DNA of 62,000 bases from contig NC_049980.1 in the NCBI RefSeq assembly GCF_000003815.2, positions 27,034,990-27,096,989 on the forward strand, given 5' to 3'. Of the stretch, positions 39,501-51,500 are shown one piece after another (position 1 is the first letter of the stretch; every line of letters begins with the position of its first letter). The stretch comes from Branchiostoma floridae (lineage: Eukaryota > Chordata > Leptocardii > Amphioxiformes > Branchiostomatidae). The notes beneath the pieces were generated by a model. That model had not been told where the DNA came from. It did not search any database and saw only the letters and a list, made by a program, of their open reading frames with translations. Position numbers and translations under genes: made by a program.

Positions 39501-42500
39501 CGTCCCTTACCTTGTGATGCTCTCTGATGATCGTTTCTTAACTTGTGATGCTTCTCTGTCGGTACTTTGAACATTCGTTTTAAACATGAGGCAATCCCAT
39601 AGTGAATATAGAATACATAAATCATAATTCAAAATGGAACTTTTACCTTGATGAAAGTCTAACTTTCCATATATCATCATGCAACTTAGCTGAGGCTGAG
39701 GAAAAGGAGGAGGAGGAAGGTAATTAACGGCAACAGCTTAGAATCATCGGTCATGAACAATTTCACTTTAACGTAATCGCTACCTGCCTTTTAAAGAAAT
39801 ACAAGGGACAATTCTCTGATCTAGCTATGCTAAGTCACTAAGCTTATTACAGGCACTAAACGCAGTTAATTTACCCACAACAACACCATAAAGATTAAAC
39901 ATTACCCTTTAATCTAGCTGAGGGGGAAGAGAAGGAGGAGGATGAAGAAGAAGGCAAAGAAGAGGGTGAGAATTTTCTTCAATTTTTTATCCCAATCATC
40001 AAATTTCCTCTCACGGCCCACCCCAAGTTTAAGTTCGAACATTTTAGCACCAAGAATTTTTACATCATGTTGATGAATTTTTCGCACATTTGTCCATACG
40101 TATTTAAAGGTTTCCAATATTTCTTGAATATGGTCCATCTTAAATAAGCAGCTCTTAGGGTTATTTACATATTTAACAGCAGCAAACAGTGCCCTTAACT
40201 TTATGTTTTTGTAATAGCTGAGGAAACAAAAGAAGAAGAGGGTGAAGCTGAGGGTGAGCATCTCAAAGTCCTGCCTCTTCCACTTTTAGTCACATCTCCT
40301 CCGGCTTTGCTTTGTCACAACCGTTTGATTCACAGGCACAAATGTTAACCAACAAATGTACGTCGGTCGTCAGTGGCGTATGATCTGACACGGATATAAC
40401 CTTCATTCCCGTTTGTTCTCCTCAAGATCTTTGGCTTCAAATTTGATAATGACGTTGCGCCTTGCTACAGGAAAATCACAAAATGTATGATTTCTTGTAA
40501 TTATGTTTCTTTCCCACCCAACTCCCCTTACCCAACAAAGATGAATCCGAGGAGGAAAAGAAAGCTGCAGAAGTAGAGGGTGAGGCTAAACCACCCTAAT
40601 AATGGCTTCTGAAATATTTTGCGCGCTAAATAACTTTAAATGAGTACGAGCACTTTGAGACTTTGAGACTTTAGTACGAGCACTAGATGCTAAATTCTAT
40701 TATCTTACGCCAGCCTATTGCTAGCCTCTATCGGAAATACATCATGTAATTTTCATCTTTCGAAACTCATTACGCAACGTAGATGAACCCGAGGAAGAAA
40801 AGAAAGAAGAAGCGGAAGAAGTAGCGGGTGAGACTAAATATAAAACAGCACGTCTGCAGTAAAAGCACCATTGTTGCCAAATTTGTCTTACAATTCTGAC
40901 CACTACTTTACTAAATTCTATACACTCTATGACCCAATTCCTTGCTGTTGGAAAATCCCAAAATTGATTCGCATCATATAACTGTGATTCTTTTGTTACT
41001 AATTACGCAACAAAGCTGAATCTGGGGAAGAAAAGGCAGAAGCAGCAGAGGAAGTAGCGGGTGAGGCTAAAACTAAAGCACCTAAATTACAAAATTCATT
41101 TGACAACTTGAGCACTGTATAGATGTCTCGATGTTACTTTGTAGACAACACTGCGTTGCTTTATTGTATAATTATATGGTTCTTAGCTACAGGAAAATCC
41201 CCAAAAAATGTATTCATACAATCATATCTTATAATTATGTTTTTCCGTAATTCATAACGCCACGTAGCTGAACCTGAGGAAGAAAAGAAAGAAGAGGCGG
41301 AAGAAGTAGAGGGTGAGGGTAAAAACCAAACATAAGCACTTCGATAAAATTACCCTTGTTGCCGATTAAATTCTTTTTAACACTAGATAGATATAAACAG
41401 CTGATTCATGGAAATTTCTAAATTTCATTATGAGTTGATACCCCGCTGTATGGAAATACCTAAATTTTTCGTTGTTAGTAATCAAATTTCCGGTATGCAC
41501 ACTATAACTGTATAAATGCCCACTTCAATGCACTATGCACTAGATTTGATACTGTTAAAGATTTAACACTAGCAAGCTGTAGAAAAGGATACAAAATTGA
41601 TAAATTTTGTAATTGTGTCTCCTTCTGTAAATCACATCGCCACTTAAGCCGAAACTGAGGAAGAACAGAGGGATGAAGATGAAGGAGAGGGTGAGGCTAC
41701 CATAAAGGCTGCTTGATAATTATTCTGCGCGATACAACGTTAGATATAAATGCTGCCCAGCGCATTACCCAATCAACAGCCTATAGTATTGTCGGTAATA
41801 AGCTTGCACCCACAGCTTATACCTTTATTACCTTTATGCTTCTACATAGAGAAAAAGTACGTTGTATTACATTTAAGGAAAATTGTCTGAAATTTCACAT
41901 TATAACTTAGCTGAGGAAGAGGAGAAGGAGGAGGCAAAAGAGGAGGAAGAGGAAAAAGTGGAGGTAGAGGAGGAGAAAGGGGATGAAGGTGCCGAAGTAG
42001 AAGGTGATGACAACGATCTTTAGATCGCGAAATAGTGCAACTTCTTCTAAAAAATAATGAAGCGAAAATTTTGTTTTGTGATGCAATCATTTAAATACCC
42101 ATTTATATTACTCAAATATGTAGTCAAACGTCTTCTCAATCATCTCTTATGCAAACAATAGAGGACGAAAAAGAGGAGGAAAAAGAGGAGGAAAAGGAGG
42201 AGGAAGATGACACAAAAGAAGGTGACAAGGGTCTCCTCATATAACTTAAGCAAAGACAAGCCTTTGATAGAGATGATCTCTAAAACGCATAAAGAGCCTT
42301 TTTAGATTTGAAATGCCTACAATCTTCCAGAACATTGGGTAAAATCGTTTTCTTAACACTGTCCATGCAAACAATAGAGGACGAAAAGGAGGAGGAAAAA
42401 GAGGAGGAGGAAGACACAAAAGAAGGTGACAAATGTCTCCACGTGTGCTATTCTGCTATCCGCACAACTTATAAATGTTATGCATTTGTATAAGTATAAA

Positions 42501-45500
42501 ATGAAAATACAATTTAAGTATACCCACCTTTTGATGAGAATACTTTTGGCTCGCCTTCTTTTTCAAACGTTTTAAAAGAGGATGTGGTAAATAGTTTCTT
42601 CAACATTTTGCATGCGAGCAACAGATGAGGACAAAGAGGAAGAAAAGGCAGATGAAGAAGAAACAAAAGGTGACGAACGTTTCCTGCATCACGCTACTTG
42701 CTCGATTGCGATCATTTATAGGCTGCGCAAACAACTGCGTTTGACCTAAAAGGGCAAAACAAAACGAGTTTAGACGTTTCTCTTGCAGCTACGTTAGCAA
42801 AGTTGTACGATGCAAAACATTAATACTGCAAATTAAATTATCCAGACGAGGTAGACGAAGAAGAAGCAGAGGAGAAAGAAACAAAAACAGAGGAAGATGA
42901 CACAAGAGAAGGCGATGGTAATCTCACAACCCTTACGAATATTTACGCCACACGTCGTCATGTGCGAGTTTAGTGATATCTTCGCCATTTTGCGTTTTGC
43001 TCAATTTTGCAAAGGTGAAGATGATTCACTTCAATAAGAACACAATACTGTTGAACGCTGATTCTTAATTCCAACCTTTGTTTCATAATTTTTACAACGC
43101 GTAGCCGAGGAACAAAAGGAGGAGGCTGACGAAGCAGAAGGTGACCTGTCCTTCAAAACATGACAGTTTTCACATCTGCTCAAATTATAAATCTGCACGG
43201 GTTGAAAATGCAAGAGCTCTCAGCATTTCACAGCTCCGCTGATTAGAAGAAGTACCACAGGCAGCAAATAGAATATTCAACAACCATTCTGCACGTAGCT
43301 GGAGCTTGATACCATGAACTACAGCTCTATCTTTTACGTGGTAATATAGCGCATGTTATCCCCACCCATAATTGTCTTTGGGTTCCCTCTTCAACTCAGC
43401 TGATCCTTCTTTACTCCAAAACACACAGATCGGCTCTTCAGAATTGAACTTTCGTCTTATACACCCTGTCCTACATTTTTACGGACCAGTCGCCTTGTAC
43501 ACATCATACATTCTACTGGTTGCTTGCTTAGCGCCATCTCACCGGAACTGTTGGAGCTATGTACATTGCACGTAAACAATGCCACAATGGTGTCAGCAGT
43601 ATAAAATATGATAATTTCTCCCGAAACTTTCCGTATAAAGTAACTTCTATGTTCTTTTGAAACGTAGATGAGGGCGATAAGGAGGCAGAGGAGTCAGCTG
43701 CAGCTGATGGTGAGAATACCATTGTAAATGTAGGAGGTGTAACATCGGGTTATGGTTGGTATAGAGTGGTCCTTGTTTTATGGCTTGGATTCTCTGTCTC
43801 GGCGTTTGGTACTTATACTTTCTACATAAGATGGAGTCAGTCCATAAGGGTGACTTTTTACTGCTAAGCTGGGGCTTTTGGTCTGGTATACTCTGTAACC
43901 GGTGTTTGACAATAGTTGTAGTATTGGCTGGTTGGGGACTTCTTCTGCACACTGCTGCTTATAAGTCATTACTAAATACATGTAGCTTATAATTGGGCTT
44001 GGTCCGCAGTGAATGAGATGTTTAGATGTTTGTCTTAACTTTTATTCGACTTAGCTGCTGGAGAAGATGAGGAAGAAAAGGAGGATGAGAAGACGGGTAA
44101 GACAATATTCTAACCTATGTAAAGCTTGGCCAATATGGGGATTACAAAGCTTGCAGTATCGCTTACAAAACTTATAACGAAATGCAGAATCTCGCTCTCT
44201 TTTTCAGCAATTGAGAGACTTTAATTTAGTCAGTCCCAATGTGCCCCAAAATGACACACTAATTAAACAGACTAAGGAAAGGTAACTTATAGAACCTAAA
44301 TCTGCTAATCGAACTCTTTGGTCTGTAATGATGAACAAATCGTCAATTTTTGATTTCAGATGATACCACCTGATAAAGGTTCTGGATCACCTATCAGCCC
44401 AAACATAACTCTACCAGTTATGACTAGTGTGTGAAGGCAGACCACGATTAGTTCAAGGCATTCTTACCCCTCTCCTCGTTGAATTTCGCTTTTATACAGT
44501 AGACCAATTGTTTGTTAAGTGGGAGTTAGTTGATATGCTAAAAGAAAAGTTAGGATTGTGATAATAGCTCAGATGACATGGAGGATTGATTCATACTTTA
44601 TATAATGGAGTTGTATTTTTCGATCTTCAACGCATTCGTAGAAGAGGAGGAGAGTAAGGAGGAAGAGAGTAAAGACGAAAGTAAGGAGGAGGACAAAGTA
44701 GATGGTGCCGGTAAGGCTGCCAGAAAATTAGCTTGATATCTAAAAGCACAGAGTTTGAATAGCATTTATTAACCCCTAGTATTTAGCCAATGTTTTGATA
44801 TTAGCCGGAATTTTTTTAAAGAGATATGTATGAGATATATCAACTCTAAATCTTATTCCTCGATCTCTTAATACATTCCTAGAAGAGGAACAGAAGGACG
44901 AAGACAAAAAAGATGAGGCCGGTAAGACTTCAGCCAAATTTGATATTAAGAACTTCTGTCTTTAAAAACAGAACAGAACGGTGACAAACTATCGGATTCT
45001 CTGACAGGTTTCATGTTCCGTATGGAAAAGTTTTTGCCTGTATGATTGTGTCAATGTCTTATCGTTTGGAATGACATTGTCTTTTCACGCATCACAGAAG
45101 ATGTGAAAGAGGAAGAAACAAAAGAAGATACACATGGTAAATTTGCATCTAGTTCTGGCCAATATCATTATGAAACTCTTTAATTTCAAAATATTCCAGT
45201 TGACATAGACAGAGATTCAGTAACACCCTTTAACCACCACTTTGAAGTTTTCAATGACATGTTTTTATTCGTCACAGAAGATGAGAAAACGAAAGATGAG
45301 ACAAAGGAAGATGTGAAAAAGGAAGATAAGAAAAAGGAAGAAGTGAAAGAAACCAAGGAAGATGCACATGGTAAACGTGCATCTCTTTCTGGCAATCAAT
45401 TGATTAACGTTTTCATTTACCCTGAACTATCAATTGATCTATCTCATCTAAAATCATGTTCCGTATGGAAAATTATTTGCCTATGTGTGAACTGATTGTG

Positions 45501-48500
45501 TCAATGTCTTATTGTTTGGAATGGCATTGTCTTTTCACGCATCACAGAAGATGTGAAAGAGGAAGATAAGGAAGAAACAAAAGAAGATGCACATGGTAAA
45601 TTTGCATCTAGTTCTGGCCAATGTCATTATGAAACTCTTTAATTTCAAAATATTCCAGTTGACATAGACAGAGATTCAGTAACACCCTTTAACCACCGCT
45701 TTGAAGTTTTCAATGACATGTTTTTATTCGTCACAGAAGATGAGAAAACGAAAGATGAGACAAAGGAAGATGTGAAAAAGGAAGATAAGAAAAAGGAAGA
45801 AGTGAAAGAGACCAAGGAAGATGCACATGGTAAATTTGCATCTAGTTCTGGCCAACATCATTATGAAACTCTTTAATTTCAAAATATTCCAGTTGACATA
45901 GACAGAGATTCAGTAACACCCTTTAACCACCGTTTTGAAGTTTTCAATGACATGTTTTTATTCGTCACAGAAGATGAGAAAAAGAAAGATGAGAAAAGGG
46001 AAGAAGTGAAAGAGACCAAGGAAGATGCACATGGTAAACGTGCATCTCTTTCTGGCAATCAATTGATTAACTTTTTCATTTACCTTGCACTATCAGTTGG
46101 TCTTTCTCGTCTAAAATTGTCACATTGAACCTTTGATTGGTATTTTCCTTTCATGTATCACAGAAGATGTGAAAGAGGCGGATAAGGAGGAAACAAAGGA
46201 AGGTGCACATGGTAAACGTGCATCTCCTTCTGGCAATTCATTATTGAAAGTATTTCATTTATTACTAGAAAAGATTCATTGATGTACATTACCTAAATTC
46301 AATGTTGTGGACATTGGTCACATTGGTCAGTTCTAGAATGATGTTGTTTTTTCCATACACAGAAGATGACAAAAAGGAAGATGAGAAAAAGGAGGATAAG
46401 CAAGATACAAAGAAAGATGCACACGGTAAACGTGTATCTTATTCTGGCACATCATTATTGGATTTATCGGGCTAAAACAGTTCCTCCAATTCAGAAGAGA
46501 TGAAATGATGTGCTTAAATCAAATGTTTTATCTTCCTGTTGTGGAGTTTCGATTGACATTGCCTTTCTATCACAGAAGATGAGAAAAAGGAAGCTAAGGA
46601 AGAATCAAAGGAAGATGCACACGGTAAACGTGCATCTCATTCTATCAAATCATTGCTTCATTTGTATAGAACCTAATTCTTTTCTTCGGCATCGACAGAA
46701 ATTGAGAAATACCAGTAAATGATTGATCTAAACTTTGGTCACCGTTCTGAACGCTCAAATGACATTTTCTTGTGTACATCACAGAAGATGAGAAAGATGA
46801 GAAAAAGGATGATAAGGAAGAATCAAAGGAAGATGCACACGGTAAACGTGCATCTCACTCTATCAAACCATTGTTTGATTTATCAAGAACGAAATGCTTT
46901 TCTTAGGTATCGACAGAAATTGAAAAATACCACAAAACTACCGATCTAAACTTTGGTCACCGTTCTGAACGCTCAAATGATATTTTCTTTATGTACATCA
47001 CAGAAGATGAGAAAGATGAGGAAAAGGAGGATAAGGGGGATAAGGAAGAAACGAAGGATGAAGCACATGGTAATTTCCTTAAAATCATTGTGCAGCTTTG
47101 TCAGTCTTCCGGCCTTTGTTTTCTCGACAAATTGATAAAGTTGATAGTTGAAAGCAAAACCGCTACAGTAGATTTTAGATCCCGTGTTCTATCAGCTATG
47201 AAGTAGTTGAGGAATCCCCGCGATACTTTTGACTCTTAGTAATAAATATTGCAGGAGCTGATTGTCGAGTTTGTCTGACGGGAGTTGCCTTTCTTTCTGT
47301 TCTTTTATTAACAAGGACTGAAGTCTATTCATGTTTAGCTTACTTTTCGCACGAGAGATGACTTTGTCAAATCTGCTCATTGTTTACAATTTAGCCGAGC
47401 CAGCAGCTGAGGAAAAAGCTGGCAAAACTGAAGAACACGGTAAGATTCCGTGGTTCATTGGCATTGGCTCGGCTTTCATTAGGCTTTGATTATTTGTTGT
47501 ACTCGACCAAATACCACCTCTGGGAGCATGTAAAAAATAGGGATGAAAATGATAATATGTGTTAGCATTGCTAGTGAGAGATCATTTTCATGGGCACCAT
47601 ACATTAAAGTAATTATAGAGTTGAACTTCCATGGAAGGNNNNNNNNNNNNNNNNNNNNNNNNNNNNNNNNNNNNNNNNNNNNNNNNNNNNNNNNNNNNNN
47701 NNNNNNNNNNNNNNNNNNNNNNNNNNNNNNNNNNNNNNNNNNNNNNNNNNNNNNNNNNNNNNNNNNNNNNNNNNNNNNNNGTAATACACTTATATCGCCG
47801 TGTTCAAGTTCGGGTCGCAAATGTAATATTTTACATTGTCTAGGGCTGGGGACGCATTGTTCTGAACATTACATTCTATATCATGTTCCACCACTGGCGA
47901 CATTATCGTGAAAGATTTCTTTGATCTTTTTTCTGCAACCAAAGACGATAAGGAGGACGCCAAGGACGACGATGCCGAAGGTGACTGAAAGACTATGTTT
48001 GTTTGCTATCGTGAAAATGCGGGCAAAACAAGAAAACAATATTGGAACAACATGCTTCATATCACAAACTACTGTCCCTTACTAGGGTATGAGCTTTGGG
48101 CCCTGTTCAAATATTAGACGTATATATTCTACTAGTAAGTTAGAAAGGTTTTGTTCTTTCGTAGCGTGAATAACACTTTGATAATCAAATAGGTACCAAC
48201 ATACCTTCCTATTGTTCCCTGCTCTCCTAGCGGAAAAAGATGACGACACAAAGGTTGACGGAGATGGTAAGACTGACCCTATTCGTTGACTTCGTTAGTG
48301 AAGTCCTGCTTTAAAACTTTCAAAACTCTCATATGTCCTTAATACCAGACATCAATAGCCCGAGTGCTCTCCAATAATGTTTGCAATAGATTATATAACC
48401 ATTTGCCAGATCAGGGTGAGATTCATCATCTAAATGCCAAGTAGTTGTTTACGTTACCAGGTCTAGATATTCTAGTGAGCTACAGAGATCCCTGTTTTAT

Positions 48501-51500
48501 AGATACAGCAACATCAGCAGTTCCACGCCCATAGCAGTAGCAACAGTTGTAGTAGTGGCAACCGCAGCAGTAGTTGTAATGTTGATAGTAGTAGTGAAGC
48601 GACGATGATAGCTTACACACCCCCACACCCCCAATATAGCAGTTTTAGAGCAATTTTTATTTGATGCCAATGCGTAAGTCATTATAGGTTATGGAAGTGA
48701 AGATTAAGCTCTCTCTTTGAACGTAGTTATTTTATGTTTCACGCCTAGCTAGTTATCAATAAAGTCACATTCAATATTGAGAAGCTACCAATGTCAATCC
48801 GTGATGGTTGTTAGGTTTATGTATCCCTTTGTCCCCCTCAGACGACAAGGGTGAAGACAAAGTAGATGGCCACGGTAAGACCTTGTACCCTTCAATGCCC
48901 TATTGTTGTGCCAAACAAATGGACGTTAGAAACCCACATAACTGAAATTCTGTTTTAAAAAAGGTCGCGAGCTTGACCTATCGGTGATGATAACCAATCC
49001 CGCATTGCACTTTGCCGGATTTATCATTTTAGTGCACACGGAAAATGCACATAAAGCCCAAATTCCCTACGTTCTTTTTAAACTTTATCAAGACTTGTGG
49101 GAAGGCTATGTCCCTGCGGATCGAGCTGTGACATCTTTCCCATTTTTTATCTCGAATTTTTCTTCATGCAACATAAGACGAGTCTGAAGAAGCCGATAAG
49201 GAAGATGAGGGTAAGACGTGTTCTGATTAATGTCCTTCTCACAGATATTGCTTCTTCACCCTAAGAAGCTTGGGTAGCTTCCTTTTTGAGCAAAGGTGCC
49301 ACTTTCCCTTAACTCATACTTTCCTTTGATCGGTTCTCTTTTGAACCACTGTGCCACATGCATGCTTCTTTCCACCCTATAGCCTTCCTCTGCAAGAGTG
49401 GACAATCATGGCCAACAAGCTTCTTCCCATCCATACGTTAGCTCTCTTCTTTGTTGATCCCTGTTTTTGCTGCTTGACCTCTCCTCACAGAGGAAATATA
49501 GAAGAAAAGCATGGTAAACTTTGCAATACCAACGGAAACATTGTGTTTCTGTTGGTAACATATTGATATATTGACCTACTTTCTCACTACCTTTGCTTTT
49601 CTGTACCATACTCGATGATACATTTATGCCACATTTCCTTTTCAGTCTATCAGAATCTGACTCCTGTATGCTTAGCGCTACTGTACCTGTACTCACGCAT
49701 ATGTTGTTTATCTCTCTGCTTGAGACCACCGCTTCGTTTGTTTGTTTTTGGAGCACAGTAATTCCATCTAACATGGAGAAAGAGGTGCCATAACTTGAAG
49801 AGGAGGTTATCGTTATGGCGGGTTCTGCTTTGCTAACACAGAAGTGCCCTTCTGACAGAAAAGCACATTGCAACGAGCCAGCAATACGCTGCTATACAGA
49901 CCGCTGTCCTACAGCTTTGACACGTGTGATTTCGCTTGGCCTGCACCATTTATTACATGTGTTTGATATGTATTTTTGTTGTATATGTTTCTCATCTATA
50001 GACTTGTTTTTATACAATGTTTTCTGAATGATATATTTCACACACAAAGATTGTTATATACTGATATGTTTTAATGTACACTTTTCCGTTTGTCTCTCTT
50101 CGAGAAGAACCTTTATTAAACAGTAGTACGACAAATATTTCAACGAATTGGGTCGAAAATTCGGATATTGGATAAATTATATGAAGACAAAAGTGAACTT
50201 GAAGAATTGGACTGAAAGTAAGACGAAATTGAACGCTTTTCGAAACAGGAAGAAGCTTGAAAGAGGTCGTTGACAGCCAGGAGAGATCGCCCGCCAAATC
50301 ATCGTCTGCCCCCCACGCCGCAGTCGTCACCAAGACCATCACAAAAACCATCGTTCAGTCCGTGCCCAAGCTCATTGGTGGAGGTAAGTGTGACGTACAC
50401 ATCACGTGATTGTTGTTTCTCCTTAGTTGATTAGCCCTTGGTTAGAAAGTTTCTCTTAATTTAAACTTTTCTTGTGTGTGTTGTAGTATTATAATAGTAC
50501 GTGGATGGACCTGGTGCTTTTAAGGTAAGAGCTGGATGTCAGTCTATGGCTGTAATCTCCCACCTTTTCTGGAACTTTATCCACAACGACCCGTATGAGG
50601 ATGTCCAAAGATAGCAAACAATTAAACTTCCCCCTGTCTTTACTTCTTAGCTTAAGAAGCCGCTGGTATATTTTGCTTGACGTCTTTGGAACTATTCCAA
50701 TTGTAGAAAGCAAAATCTTAAAGCATTTTTTTTCGTTGCATTTTCTGTTTGGCGCGGTGACGGATATATGCGTACGTATGAAGAAACGTTAAATCTTTTT
50801 ATTGAAAAATGTAGGAAGGGCAGACGACTTCGCAATTGTTTCTGACGTTTCCTCTGTCCCTGGAAATTGCTATTGAGCGCACCGTTTATCATGCATTATT
50901 TGGTTACTAATTCGTATTGGCATTCTCTGCTTCTAATTCAATACCTTTTGAAAGAATACCTGAGAGGAAAGTGTCAGAGTTGATAAAATGACATAGACGT
51001 ACATGTGACGTTGTGACAGTCCAGGTTGTGCGTGACTATTTGTTGTGTGGTCTTCGTTGATGACTTGAATTGGACCAGAAAGATGCTGCGTTTGCATATT
51101 CGCCCTTCAAGTGACTTTGTACATAATTGATGGGTATTGAGTGTATTTTCTGTCCCCAGCGGACTTAAGGCGTGCAGATAGAGCCTACCGTAAACTGCTA
51201 CCTACAGGTACAGCCTGAGAAACTGTCATGACATCAGCCACGCAGCAATGAAAGGCAGCATTAACATCCACCGTTAATCGTACATACAATCATGACGATC
51301 ACGATATGACTTCATATTGAAGTTCATGATGTAATGATATCGTAATAATTGTTAGCATTATACAAAAAAGGGATTACTTACAAACGTGGAACCAACTGTG
51401 AAAGAGGATGAGGCAGGACGGGACGCATGATGATGTGCAAATTTCTGTAGATGGGGGGTGGCCTTGTTTAAGTATCGTCTTACAGTGGATTTATTTATTT

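Noticed and set aside
43372-43575. Open frame of 67 codons between mini-exons 21 and 22
   Set aside because: It has no donor in phase and a hydrophobic peptide unlike the tail. Likely chance.
44360-44385. Possible mini-exon after TTTTTGATTTCAG
   Set aside because: In the required phase it reads DDTT and then TGA. It could be a dead exon, but there is not enough to call it.
46510-47206. Arginine/lysine-rich plus-strand open frames over mini-exons 33-35
   Set aside because: These are the mini-exons read in a shifted frame and running into introns.
36500-49513. Regularly spaced short units resembling a CRISPR array or plain satellite repeat
   Set aside because: The units vary in length and sequence, are flanked by splice signals, keep one reading frame and sit in a eukaryotic gene. 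They are exons.
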